Of a stretch of 53,450 nucleotides of DNA, positions 24,593 to 33,369 are shown piece by piece; the first letter of the stretch is position 1, and every line of letters begins with the position of its first letter. The DNA is taken from contig NZ_JALPKR020000001.1 in assembly GCF_023195515.1 (NCBI RefSeq), positions 1 to 53,450 of the forward strand. Direction: 5' to 3'. Both the position numbers and the translations under genes were made by a program. The notes under the pieces are model-generated. The model did not search any database and was not told the origin of the DNA. It saw only the letters and a list, made by a program, of their open reading frames with translations. Source of the stretch: Variovorax sp. S12S4. Lineage in GTDB: Bacteria; Pseudomonadota; Gammaproteobacteria; Burkholderiales; Burkholderiaceae_C.

Positions 24593-25570
24593 TCAGAGCC
24601 AGCCGGCGCGCCTGAAGCGGTAGTAAAGATAGCTGCAGGTGCCGCCCATCAGCACCAGCGCGGCCGCATAGCCGTAGCGAAGTTTCAGCTCTGGCATGTG
24701 CTCGAAGTTCATGCCCCAGATGCCGGCAAACGCGGTGCACACCGCAAAAATGCTGGCCCAGGCGGCAAGCCGCTTGGTCACTTCGCTCTCTTCGATGGTG
24801 ACCATCGACAGGTTCACCGAAATGGCCGTACCAATGGTGTCGCGCATCGCGTCTATGGAGCCGTTGATGCGCACCAGGTGGTCGGCCACGTCGCGAAAGT
24901 ATTCCTGCGAACTCACGCAGATCTGCGGCACGCGTCCGCCGTGCAGCTTGCCGGCCGCCTCGGTCAGCGGAGCCACCGCGCGCTTGAGGATCATGCTGCG
25001 CCGCTTCAGGTCATAAAGCTGCTTGATCTTGTCGCGCGCCGCGCCGCCCTGGGTAAAGATCTGCTGCTCGATGGATTCAAGCTCCACCTCGAGCGCGTCG
25101 ATCACCGGAAAGTAGCGGTCGACCACCGCATCCATCAGCGCATAGAGCACAAAGCCCGCGCCGTTGCGGAGCAAGTCGGGCTCGCGCTCGCAGCGCTCGC
25201 GCACGCCCAGAAAGCCCTGCTGGCTGCGGTTGCGCACTGAAAGCACGTAGTTCTTGCCGACGAACACGTCGACCTCTCCCACGTTCACGCAATGAGCGCC
25301 TTCGGTAGAGGGCTCGACGAGGTGCATCACCACGAAGAGCGAGTCGCCGTACTCCTCGACCTTGGGGCGCTGGTGGCCGTGATGGGCGTCTTCGACCGCC
25401 AGCGGATGCAGGTTGAACTCGTCCTTCATCTGCGCCAGCTCTTCCGGCGTGGCGTCGCTCAGCGCCACCCACACAAAGCAGCCGGGGCGGGTGATGTATT
25501 CGCTGATGTCCTCGACCGGGATGTCGGCGAGCTTGGCGCCGTTTTCGTAGGCCACGCAGTTGATCAGCAT
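24593..25570 (-). CDS. corA: CorA-type magnesium/cobalt transporter
   Basis: 325-residue divalent-cation channel. It begins MLINCVAYENGAKLADIPVE, has the soluble CorA domain (EFNLHPLAVEDAHHGHQRPK, VLSVRNRSQQGF, QIFTQGGAARDKIKQLYDLK) and two C-terminal membrane helices with the signature IWGMNFEHMPEL (GMN) between them. The tail YYRFRRAGWL is basic, as usual. ATG 25570 fits the family N-terminus; longer in-frame extensions upstream are unrelated. It follows the HTH-like hypothetical gene by 34 bp on the same strand. Confidence 0.93.
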   Translation of the reverse strand: MLINCVAYENGAKLADIPVEDISEYITRPGCFVWVALSDATPEELAQMKDEFNLHPLAVEDAHHGHQRPKVEEYGDSLFVVMHLVEPSTEGAHCVNVGEVDVFVGKNYVLSVRNRSQQGFLGVRERCEREPDLLRNGAGFVLYALMDAVVDRYFPVIDALEVELESIEQQIFTQGGAARDKIKQLYDLKRRSMILKRAVAPLTEAAGKLHGGRVPQICVSSQEYFRDVADHLVRINGSIDAMRDTIGTAISVNLSMVTIEESEVTKRLAAWASIFAVCTAFAGIWGMNFEHMPELKLRYGYAAALVLMGGTCSYLYYRFRRAGWL

Positions 25571-25604
25571 CGGTACTCGTCCATGGTCAATCTTTGAATC
25601 GGAG

Positions 25605-26228
25605 TCAGGCCGCCGCGGCCGGATTCGAAGCGGCCGCCAGCGCCGCGGTGGCGGCCAGCGAAGCTTCGATGGCCTGCGTCTCGCTCTTGAGCAGCGCCAG
25701 GCCTTTCTCGGCCAACGCAGAGTGGCTTGCAACGTCGGCCCACAGGCTGGCTGCGGCTTCGGCGCAGGTCAACGATGTGAAGCGGATGCGGCCCTTTGCC
25801 AGTTCCGTGAAGCGCTTCTCGCGCAGGGGGTCGGCCCGGTCCCAGGCGCCGCCGATGAGCACTCGCCTGCCGCGCTTGACGCGGGGTTCCAGCTCGGCAA
25901 AGAACGGCAGCTTGGCGGACACCCAGCCCAGCATTCCGGAGTTCAACGCGGTGTCGAACGCCGTTGGGGCGGTGTGGGCCTTCGCAAAGCTGCGCAATGT
26001 GCCGAGCGTGTAGAGCAGCGGGTCTTTCGGCCCGGCTGCACCGCCTTCCACCGGCCTGATGACGGGCGGGCCGTTGCCTGCGCGCCCGTCGGGCCGCTTC
26101 GATTTGCGCAAGTCGGCAAGCTGGGCAGGCGACATGCAGAGGTACAACGCGGCAAACTCTGCGGGCAAGGTGGCGGTGTCGGGCAGCGCGTCCGCTTCAG
26201 GGCCTTTGAATTCATCCGGGTGAGCCAT
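25605..26228 (-). CDS. Hypothetical protein with excisionase/MerR-like N-terminal segment
   Basis: 207-residue protein not recognised as a named family. Residues about 20-85 (TLPAEFAALYLCMSPAQLAD, GNGPPVIRPVEG, DPLLYTLGTLRSFAKAHT) resemble the order of an excisionase-like helix-turn-helix: layer choice, GxGPP turn and YxxxxLR. The C-terminal half (LPFFAELEPRVKRGRRVLIG, RFTELAKGRIRFTSL) is of unknown type and ends in an Ala-rich tail. Start ATG 26228; a GTG at 26246 is the alternative. It precedes corA, so a regulatory or partner role is possible but not shown. Confidence 0.55.
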   Translation of the reverse strand: MAHPDEFKGPEADALPDTATLPAEFAALYLCMSPAQLADLRKSKRPDGRAGNGPPVIRPVEGGAAGPKDPLLYTLGTLRSFAKAHTAPTAFDTALNSGMLGWVSAKLPFFAELEPRVKRGRRVLIGGAWDRADPLREKRFTELAKGRIRFTSLTCAEAAASLWADVASHSALAEKGLALLKSETQAIEASLAATAALAAASNPAAAA

Positions 26229-26353
26229 GGGCGCCTTGTTCTTCACGCGGGGTTTGCGTCGGCGGATTTTAGAGCGGCGGGTGCGCGCCGGCCGGCCGCA
26301 ACCGCCGCAATGTGCACCGGCTTGCCGCTCGCTCGTCCCCGATAATCGCCCGA

Positions 26354-29011
26354 GTGAAAACGACGACTGCCCAACCCTCCCCCTCGACCAGCGACTTCTC
26401 AGGCCACACGCCCATGATGGCGCAGTACCTGGGCCTCAAGGCCAACCATCCGGACACGCTGCTGTTCTACCGGATGGGCGATTTCTACGAGCTGTTCTGG
26501 GCCGACGCCGAAAAGGCCGCGCGCCTGCTCGACATCACGCTCACCCAGCGCGGCCAGTCGGCCGGCCAGCCGGTGGTGATGTGCGGCGTGCCCTTTCATG
26601 CAGTCGATACTTATCTTGCACGGCTCATCAAGCTGGGCGAATCGGTGGCCATTTGCGAGCAGGTGGGCGAAGTCGGTGCCAGCAAGGGGCCGGTCGAGCG
26701 CAAGGTGGTGCGGGTGGTTACGCCCGGCACGCTGACCGATTCGGAGCTGCTCAACGACAAGAGCGAATCGCTGCTGCTTGCCGTGCATGCGGGCACGCGC
26801 AATTTTTGCGGCCTGGCATGGCTCAGCGTCACGGGCGCCGAGCTGCGGCTGGCCGAATGCCCGGCCGACGCGCTCGAAACCTGGATTGCACGCATCGCCC
26901 CAAGCGAGCTGCTGTACAGCGCCGAGGTAACGCCGGCTTTCGAGCAGCGCCTGAAGGCCGCACGCGCAGCCACGCCTTTCACGCTGTCCATCCGCCCGGC
27001 CTGGCAGTTCGACGGCGGCCTGGGCGAACGCAAGCTCAGCGAGCAAATGGGCAGCAAGAGCCTGGCCGCGTGGAACGCCGAATCGCTCGCCAACGCGCAT
27101 GCCGCCGCCGCCGCGCTGCTGGGCTATGCCGAGCACACGCAGGGCCGCGCGCTTTCGCACCTGCAGCGCCTTTCGGTGGAGCGCGACGGCGACCTGATCG
27201 AGCTGCCGCCCACCACGCGGCGCAACCTGGAGCTGGTGCAAACGCTGCGCGGCGAAGATTCGCCCACCATGTTCTCGCTGCTCGACACCTGCATGACGGG
27301 CATGGGCAGCCGCTTGCTGAAGCGCTGGCTGCTGTCGCCCCGGCGCGACCGCAGCGAGGCGCAGGCGCGGCTCGAAGCCATCGGTGCGCTGCAGTCGACG
27401 GTGCTGGGCGGCACGGCCGCGCCCTGGCGCACGCTGCGCGAACAACTCAAGAACACGAGCGACGTGGAGCGCATTGCGGCGCGCATTGCCCTGCGCCAGG
27501 TGCGCCCGCGCGAACTGCTGGCGCTGCGGCTTGCACTGGCCAAGGCAGAACAGTTGTCGCCGCTTCTGCCCGGCTCGGCCGCGCTGCTCGACCAGATCGC
27601 CGAGCGCCTTGCGCCGCCGCCCGGCTGCGCAGCCCTGCTGACAAGCGCCATCAAGCCCGACCCGTCGGCGCTGGTGCGCGACGGCGGCGTGATTGCCACC
27701 GGCCACGACGCCGAGCTCGACGAGCTGCGCGCCATCAGCGAGAACTGCGACGACTTCCTGCTGAAGCTCGAAGTGAGCGAACGCGAGCGCACCGGCATCA
27801 GCAACCTGCGGGTGCAGTTCAACCGCGTGCACGGCTTCTACATCGAGGTCACGCAAAGCGCGCTCTCGAAGGTGCCCGACAACTACCGCCGCCGCCAGAC
27901 CCTGAAGAACGCCGAGCGCTTCATCACGCCCGAGCTGAAGGCTTTCGAAGACAAGGCGCTGAGCGCGCAAGACCGGGCCCTCGCCCGCGAAAAGTGGCTC
28001 TACGAGCAGCTGCTCGATGCGCTGCAGCCCTCGGTGCCGGCGCTCACGCAACTGGCCGGCGCCATTGCCACGCTCGACGCGCTCTGCGCGCTGGCCGAGC
28101 GCTCGCACACGCTGCACTGGCGCGCGCCGAGCTTCGTTTCGCACCCCTGCATCGAGATCCAGCAGGGTCGGCACCCGGTGGTGGAAGCGCGGCTGGCCGA
28201 AAAGTCTTCCGGCGGGTTCATCGCCAACGACACGGTGCTGGGGCCGCAGCAGCGCATGCAAGTCATCACCGGCCCCAACATGGGCGGTAAATCGACCTAC
28301 ATGCGGCAGGTGGCGATCATCGTGCTGCTGGCTTCCATTGGCTCGCACGTGCCCGCGGCGGCCTGCCGGCTGGGGCCCATCGACGCGATTCACACCCGCA
28401 TTGGCGCGGCGGACGACCTGGCCAACGCGCAGTCGACCTTCATGCTCGAGATGACCGAGGCTGCGCAAATTTTGCACAGCGCCACCGCGCAGTCGCTGGT
28501 GCTCATGGACGAAATCGGCCGCGGCACCAGTACCTTCGACGGCCTGGCGCTGGCCGCCGGCATTGCGGCCCAACTGCACGACCGCAGCAAGGCCTTCACG
28601 CTCTTTGCCACCCACTACTTCGAGCTGACCGAGTTTCCGGCCACGCACCACTGCGCGGTGAACATGCACGTGAGCGCCACGGAGGCGGGCCGCGACATCG
28701 TGTTCTTGCACGAAATGCAGCCCGGCCCGGCCAGCAAGAGCTACGGCATTCAGGTGGCGCGGCTCGCAGGCATGCCGGCCGCGGTGGTCAACCATGCGCG
28801 GCAAGCGCTCGAGGCGCTGGAGTCGCAGCACGCCCAAACGCGTGCGCAAGTCGATCTGTTTGCCCCGCCCCCGGCGGCCGAAACGCCCATGGCCAGCGCC
28901 GTAGAATCCGCCCTGGCCGCGCTCGACCCCGACGCGATGACGCCACGGGAGGCGCTCGACGCGCTCTATGCCTTACAAAAACTGAACACGCGCGAACGCG
29001 GCGCCGCGTAG
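26354..29011 (+). CDS. mutS: DNA mismatch repair protein MutS
   Basis: About 885-residue mismatch sensor and ATPase. Mismatch-binding motif [10 protein letters not shown] (F44-x-E46) lies near the N-terminus; clamp and lever domains follow ([29 protein letters not shown]). The ATPase has Walker [10 protein letters not shown] (from about residue 640), then [16 protein letters not shown], Walker [17 protein letters not shown] (about 715-730) and ATHYFELTE. The C-terminal HTH region ends [16 protein letters not shown]. The start is taken as GTG 26354 ([11 protein letters not shown]) just before the conserved [19 protein letters not shown] 26414 would remove conserved residues. The reading frame is intact over 2.6 kb. 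It is a single gene followed 27 bp later by the Anbu gene. Confidence 0.95.
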   Translation: MKTTTAQPSPSTSDFSGHTPMMAQYLGLKANHPDTLLFYRMGDFYELFWADAEKAARLLDITLTQRGQSAGQPVVMCGVPFHAVDTYLARLIKLGESVAICEQVGEVGASKGPVERKVVRVVTPGTLTDSELLNDKSESLLLAVHAGTRNFCGLAWLSVTGAELRLAECPADALETWIARIAPSELLYSAEVTPAFEQRLKAARAATPFTLSIRPAWQFDGGLGERKLSEQMGSKSLAAWNAESLANAHAAAAALLGYAEHTQGRALSHLQRLSVERDGDLIELPPTTRRNLELVQTLRGEDSPTMFSLLDTCMTGMGSRLLKRWLLSPRRDRSEAQARLEAIGALQSTVLGGTAAPWRTLREQLKNTSDVERIAARIALRQVRPRELLALRLALAKAEQLSPLLPGSAALLDQIAERLAPPPGCAALLTSAIKPDPSALVRDGGVIATGHDAELDELRAISENCDDFLLKLEVSERERTGISNLRVQFNRVHGFYIEVTQSALSKVPDNYRRRQTLKNAERFITPELKAFEDKALSAQDRALAREKWLYEQLLDALQPSVPALTQLAGAIATLDALCALAERSHTLHWRAPSFVSHPCIEIQQGRHPVVEARLAEKSSGGFIANDTVLGPQQRMQVITGPNMGGKSTYMRQVAIIVLLASIGSHVPAAACRLGPIDAIHTRIGAADDLANAQSTFMLEMTEAAQILHSATAQSLVLMDEIGRGTSTFDGLALAAGIAAQLHDRSKAFTLFATHYFELTEFPATHHCAVNMHVSATEAGRDIVFLHEMQPGPASKSYGIQVARLAGMPAAVVNHARQALEALESQHAQTRAQVDLFAPPPAAETPMASAVESALAALDPDAMTPREALDALYALQKLNTRERGAA

Positions 29012-29038
29012 CGGGCATCCTTCGTGCGAGATGAAAAA

Positions 29039-29878
29039 ATGACTTATTGCGTAGGCATCAAACTCAACGCCGGCCTGGTGTTTCTCTCCGACTCGCGCAC
29101 CAACGCGGGCGTGGACCACATCAGCACCTTCCGCAAGATGATCGTCTACGAGCAGCCGGGCGACCGTGTCATGGTGCTGCTGTCTTCGGGCAACCTGAGC
29201 ATCTCGCAGTCGGTGCGCGAAATCTTGCAGATAGAAGAGCTGCGCGAAACCCGTGAAGACGGCTCGCAGGGCGACCCCATCACCATCTGGAACGCCAAGA
29301 GCATGTTCGATGCCGCGCGCGTGCTCGGCTCGGCCGTGCGCCACGTGTACGACCGCGACGCCGAGGCGCTCAAGCATGCGGGGCTCGACTTCAACGTGTC
29401 GTTCATCTTCGGCGGGCAGGTCAAGGGCGAAGGCATGCGCCTCTTCCTGGTGTATTCGGCGGGCAACTTCATCGAGGCCACCACCGAGACGCCCTACTTC
29501 CAGGTGGGCGAATCGAAGTACGGCAAGCCGGTGCTCGACCGCGTGCTCACGCCCGAAACCCCGCTCGACGAAGCCGCCAAGTGCGCGCTGGTGTCGATGG
29601 ACTCGACCATGAAGTCGAACCTCTCGGTGGGCCTGCCGCTCGACCTGGTGGTGTACGAGGCCAACAAGTTCGAAACCGACCGCGTGATCTGCATCGACGC
29701 CGACAACCCCTACTACCGCATGATGCACAACAGCTGGGGCCAGAAGCTGCGCGAGGTGTTCGACAGCATTGAAGACCCGGTGTGGGACGACTCCGCCACC
29801 CAGCATCCGCTGAAGATGCCGGCCACGCGGCACAGCCCGCTGCGCAAGATTTCCACGCCCGACGAAAAGCTCATCTGA
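29039..29878 (+). CDS. Anbu, proteasome-type self-compartmentalising protease
   Basis: 279-residue member of the ancestral-beta-subunit (Anbu/BPH) branch of the proteasome/HslV fold. The start ATG 29039 is followed by TYCVGIKLNAGLVFLSDSRT, so removal of Met exposes the Thr nucleophile expected for this Ntn family. Further landmarks: VMVLLSSGNLSISQSVREIL, NVSFIFGGQVKGEGMRLFLV, SVGLPLDLVVYEANKFETD. ATG 29039 rather than the earlier ATG at 29024 is required to put Thr at position 1. In many genomes Anbu sits with ATP-grasp, alpha-E and transglutaminase genes; none is present here, where it lies between mutS and an alpha/beta hydrolase. Confidence 0.93.
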   Translation: MTYCVGIKLNAGLVFLSDSRTNAGVDHISTFRKMIVYEQPGDRVMVLLSSGNLSISQSVREILQIEELRETREDGSQGDPITIWNAKSMFDAARVLGSAVRHVYDRDAEALKHAGLDFNVSFIFGGQVKGEGMRLFLVYSAGNFIEATTETPYFQVGESKYGKPVLDRVLTPETPLDEAAKCALVSMDSTMKSNLSVGLPLDLVVYEANKFETDRVICIDADNPYYRMMHNSWGQKLREVFDSIEDPVWDDSATQHPLKMPATRHSPLRKISTPDEKLI

Positions 29879-29894
29879 GCCCGGCGCAGCAGCC

Positions 29895-30701
29895 ATGGCG
29901 ATGCCGCCCATCGTCTTCTCGCACGGCAACAGCTTTCCGGCGAGCACCTACCGCGTCGTTTTAGACAGCCTGCGCAACCGCGGCTTCGAGGTCGACGCCA
30001 TAGAGAAGTTCGGGCACGACCCGAAGTACCCCGTCACCGACAACTGGCCGCACCTGGTGCAGCAGTTGGCCGACTTTGCCAAGCAGCACGCCGACAGTGC
30101 CGGCGGCCCGGTGTTTCTGGTCGGCCATTCGCTCGGCGGATTCTTGAGCCTGATGTGCGCGGCGCTGCATCCGGCGCTCGCCCGCGGCGTGGTGCTGCTC
30201 GACTCGCCGATTCTGGGCGGCTGGCGCGCAAACACGCTGAGCCTGGTCAAGCGCACCCCGCTCATGAAGACCGTGTCGCCCGGCGCCATCAGCCGCCGGC
30301 GCAAGAACAAGTGGGAGCACCGCGAAGCCGTGTTCGAGCACTTCCGCAGCAAGAAGGCCTTTGCCAAGTGGGACGAGCAGGTGCTGCACGACTACATCGA
30401 CCACGGCACCTTCGACAGCGAAGACACGCGCGAACTGAGCTTCGACCGCAACGTGGAAACGGCCATCTACAACACCTTGCCCCACAACCTGGGCGCGCTG
30501 CGCCGCCATCCGCTCAAGTGCAAGGTGGCCTTCATCGGCGGGCGCCAATCGGCCGAGATGAAGCAGGTGGGCATGGCCATGACCCAGAAGGTGACCAAGG
30601 GCCGTATTGCAATGCTCGACGGCACGCACCTGTTTCCCATGGAAAAGCCGCTGGCCACGGCGGCGGCAGTCGAGGCGGCGCTGCGCAACCTGCTGGACTG
30701 A
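29895..30701 (+). CDS. Alpha/beta-fold hydrolase
   Basis: 268-residue soluble serine hydrolase. Nucleophile elbow VFLVGHSLGGFLSLM (Ser79), oxyanion region PPIVFSHGNSFPASTYR at the N-terminus, and a catalytic His likely in DGTHLFPMEKP near the C-terminus. The substrate is unknown; length and lid (RRRKNKWEHREAVFEHFRSK) fit general esterase or lipase-like hydrolases. It starts 16 bp after the Anbu stop and may be cotranscribed with it. Confidence 0.88.
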   Translation: MAMPPIVFSHGNSFPASTYRVVLDSLRNRGFEVDAIEKFGHDPKYPVTDNWPHLVQQLADFAKQHADSAGGPVFLVGHSLGGFLSLMCAALHPALARGVVLLDSPILGGWRANTLSLVKRTPLMKTVSPGAISRRRKNKWEHREAVFEHFRSKKAFAKWDEQVLHDYIDHGTFDSEDTRELSFDRNVETAIYNTLPHNLGALRRHPLKCKVAFIGGRQSAEMKQVGMAMTQKVTKGRIAMLDGTHLFPMEKPLATAAAVEAALRNLLD

Positions 30702-30711
30702 TCGGAGCCCC

Positions 30712-31413
30712 ATGTCTTCCTCCCAACCGGCAGTGATTGAAGCGGTCTCCCTGAGCCCTTCGCTGGTTGTCGAAGACGACCCCGCAATGCGCGAGCGCCT
30801 GGGCCGCGTGTTGGCCATGCTCGGCTACGGTGGCCCGCAGATCGCCTGGGCGGAGAGCATTGCCTCGGCAAAGGAACTGCTTCGCACACAGAGCTTTGGG
30901 GTCGCGCTGGTCGACATCGGCCTGCCGGACGGCAGCGGGGTCGAACTCATCGGCTGGATGCAGGCGGCGCATCCCAAGGTGCCTGCCGTGGTGATTTCAG
31001 CCTGGCGCACCGAAGAAACCATTTTCGCGGCGCTGCGAGCCGGCGCCATCGGCTACCTGCTGAAGGAGCGCGACGACCTCGAGCTCAGCATTGCGCTGCG
31101 CAGCATCGAACAAGGGGGTGCGCCGATCGACCCAGCCATTGCACGCCACATCCTCGCTTGGCTGGCAACGCAGCTGGCTTTGCCGGCGGTGGCAGCCGAT
31201 GCGCCTGCCCCGCTGCCCGTGGCGCTGACACCGCGAGAGTTGAGAATTCTCGAGCTCGTGTCGCAAGGGCTCAGCAACCGCGACATGGCAGAGCTGCTGT
31301 CGATCTCGAAGCTGACGGTGGAATGCCACACCAAGAACATCTACCGCAAGCTGGCCGTCACGTCTCGCACCGAGGCCGTCTACCAGGGCCGCAGGCACGG
31401 GCTGCTGCCCTGA
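30712..31413 (+). CDS. LuxR/NarL-type response regulator (RR1)
   Basis: 233-residue two-domain response regulator. Receiver: LVVEDDPAMRERLGRVLA (acidic pocket), ALVDIGLPDGSG (phospho-acceptor Asp), VISAWRT and YLLKERDD (Ser and Lys). Output: a GerE helix-turn-helix, LTPRELRILELVSQGLSNRD and SKLTVECHTKNIYRKLAV, with the canonical LTVxxHxxNIYRKL recognition helix. ATG 30712 follows a GGAG site. It is a close paralogue of the regulator at 35370 but keeps a standard DNA-binding surface. It is convergent with the YadA-like adhesin and 2 kb from the sensor kinase, which it may share with RR2. Confidence 0.92.
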   Translation: MSSSQPAVIEAVSLSPSLVVEDDPAMRERLGRVLAMLGYGGPQIAWAESIASAKELLRTQSFGVALVDIGLPDGSGVELIGWMQAAHPKVPAVVISAWRTEETIFAALRAGAIGYLLKERDDLELSIALRSIEQGGAPIDPAIARHILAWLATQLALPAVAADAPAPLPVALTPRELRILELVSQGLSNRDMAELLSISKLTVECHTKNIYRKLAVTSRTEAVYQGRRHGLLP

Positions 31414-31444
31414 CCGGCACCTCGCTCTTTCTTTTCTTAGCGCC

Positions 31445-33277
31445 TCACCAGGCGTAGCCCGCCTGCACACGGGCTGCAATGCGGTTGCTGCTGCCGCTGC
31501 TGGTCGCGGTGGAAACACCCAGCCCCAGGTTGAAGTTGTCGCTGACCTGATAGCCGAAAGCGAAGCCGACGGCCGAAGCTCCGGCGTAGTTGCCCATGGC
31601 GGCCCCCATCCATTTCTTGCCCACGGCCAAGGTCGGCATCGAAGGCATGGCCAGTGCGGCCGCAACGCCCTGCGCTGCAAAGGCGTTGGCCTGGCTGGTC
31701 GCGTTGCTCACCGCCTGCTGCAGCTGGTTGACGTTGACGGCATCGGTGCCCAGCAGGCCGGGCGCGACGTTCGCAATGCTGCGCAACAGACCGGTGGCGG
31801 CGTTGCCCACCGACACGGTGCTGTCACGGTCGGCCACCGATCCCTGGCCCAGCGCGACCGCGTTGCTGCCCGATGCCAGCGTGTTGGCTCCCAGCGCCAC
31901 GGCGTTGTTGCCCGTGGCCACCGCGTTGTTGCCGACGGCCGTGGTGGGGTCTGCCAGCGCCCTGGCGCCGGCACCAATGGCTACCGAACCCGCATGGCTG
32001 GCTTGTGCACCGTTGCCGACGGCCACGGTGTCCTGGCCATTGGCCTGTGCATTGGTGCCCATCGACGTGCTGCCGGCACCGCTAGCGCCCGCCCCAGGCC
32101 CGCAGGCCACGGCGCCGCCCGCTCCCACCGCGCAGACCCCGCTGGACAGTGCCTGGTTCATCAAGGCCTGCAATGCCGTGACCTGCTGAACGGTGAAGTT
32201 GTTTGCCGTGGTGATGGCGGTCTGCTGAGCCTGCTGCACCTGTCCCACATTGGCGGCATCGGTTGCCACCTGGCCCGCACCGACGTTGCTGATGGTGGTG
32301 CCGGCGCCGCCGTTGGCATTGAGTTGCAGCGAAGTGCCGCCCGCGCCGTACTGCGCCGAGTTCTGCGCCAGGCCGAGCGCGGAGTCGGCCGTGCCTTGTG
32401 CGGCCGAGGCTGCGGATACCGCCGTGTTGGCTGTCTGCTGCACGGTGTACAGCTGGCTGCCGTTGACTGCATCGGTGCTTGCGGCGGTCACCGCTCCGGC
32501 GCTCACGTTGACCAGGCCGCGCGTCTGGCCCGCGCTCCCGAAAGACACCGTGTTGGCCGCCGTAGCGACAGAATTCGCGCCGATGGCCACGCTGCCGTTC
32601 GCGCCGCTCGCGACCCGGCTGCCGGAACCCATCGCCACGCTACCCGTGGCCAATGCGGCCGCGCCCGAGGCTCCGCCGTTGGCGCCACCGATCGCAGTGC
32701 TGCCGCTGCCGGATGCCACGGCGCCTTGGCTGGTCCCTGAAGCGCTCCCGATGGCGATCGCGGCAGTGCCCGAGGCCTGGGCCCCGCTGCCACCTGTCGG
32801 GCCGGTGTCGAGGCAGCAAGCCTCGGGGCCCACGCTTCCCGCGCCGAGCGCAATCGCACCGCTCGCCGAGGCTTGGGCCCCGCGCCCCCTGTGCCCCCGT
32901 TCCCCCGCCCCGCCGAGCGCGCCGGTTCCTCCGCCTCCGATGGCCGTTGCCCCGTTCGCAGTTGCGCTGGCCCCCGCCCCGCCCGTACCGCCGGTGCCAC
33001 CGGCCGTTCCTACGCCGCCATCGCCGCCCGCACCAAGTGCGGTGGCCCCGTCTCCCGAGACACTGGCCGCGGCGCCTCCCGTTCCCGCCGTTCCGTTGAT
33101 GGTTCCGGGGCCGACATTGCCCGCGGAGCCCTCGACAAATCCGGCCGCGAAAGCGCTGCTCGCACACAGCAGCGAAAGGGCTGGCAGATGCCCAAGCGCT
33201 CCCCGCGTCAGCCCTTTTCTGTTCGGCTTTTTGCGCTGCACTTCGTGCGCAACGGCAGCGCGGGTCGGGAATGCCAT
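31445..33277 (-). CDS. YadA-like trimeric autotransporter adhesin
   Basis: 610-residue outer-membrane trimeric adhesin. ATG 33277; a long signal peptide (LPALSLLCASSAFA) follows a basic N-region. The passenger is Gly/Ala-rich with many YadA-head-type heptad blocks of the NGATAIG, TAIAIGS, GSVAIGA, NNAVALGA kind. Stalk/neck pieces are TDAVNGSQLYTVQQTANTA and GTDAVNVNQLQQAV. The C-terminal anchor is VGFAFGYQVSDNFNLGLGVS ending RVQAGYAW (terminal aromatic). It is small for the family, so the fibre is short. It is divergent from the sensor kinase over a 92-bp spacer with a 7-bp dyad. Confidence 0.9.
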   Translation of the reverse strand: MAFPTRAAVAHEVQRKKPNRKGLTRGALGHLPALSLLCASSAFAAGFVEGSAGNVGPGTINGTAGTGGAAASVSGDGATALGAGGDGGVGTAGGTGGTGGAGASATANGATAIGGGGTGALGGAGERGHRGRGAQASASGAIALGAGSVGPEACCLDTGPTGGSGAQASGTAAIAIGSASGTSQGAVASGSGSTAIGGANGGASGAAALATGSVAMGSGSRVASGANGSVAIGANSVATAANTVSFGSAGQTRGLVNVSAGAVTAASTDAVNGSQLYTVQQTANTAVSAASAAQGTADSALGLAQNSAQYGAGGTSLQLNANGGAGTTISNVGAGQVATDAANVGQVQQAQQTAITTANNFTVQQVTALQALMNQALSSGVCAVGAGGAVACGPGAGASGAGSTSMGTNAQANGQDTVAVGNGAQASHAGSVAIGAGARALADPTTAVGNNAVATGNNAVALGANTLASGSNAVALGQGSVADRDSTVSVGNAATGLLRSIANVAPGLLGTDAVNVNQLQQAVSNATSQANAFAAQGVAAALAMPSMPTLAVGKKWMGAAMGNYAGASAVGFAFGYQVSDNFNLGLGVSTATSSGSSNRIAARVQAGYAW

Positions 33278-33309
33278 GGCTTCTTCTTTCTTGAAAGCAA
33301 ACAAAACAA

Positions 33310-33339
33310 TAGAGACAAAGTGTGTGTTTTCGGTCTCTA
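33310..33339. promoter_or_regulatory. Perfect TAGAGAC/GTCTCTA inverted repeat in the adhesin-kinase spacer
   Basis: Perfect 7-bp arms at 33310-33316 and 33333-33339 with a 16-bp centre, located between the divergent adhesin (start 33277) and kinase (start 33370). Two-turn spacing of half-sites suits a dimeric LuxR-type regulator, so RR1 is a candidate binder. Confidence 0.5.
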
Positions 33340-33369
33340 CTAGGCCATCCCCGAAAATTGGTAAATGAA

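Noticed and set aside
26399..28849. 816-codon minus-strand frame opposite mutS
   Set aside because: A mirror of the MutS coding frame in G+C-rich DNA; no domains.
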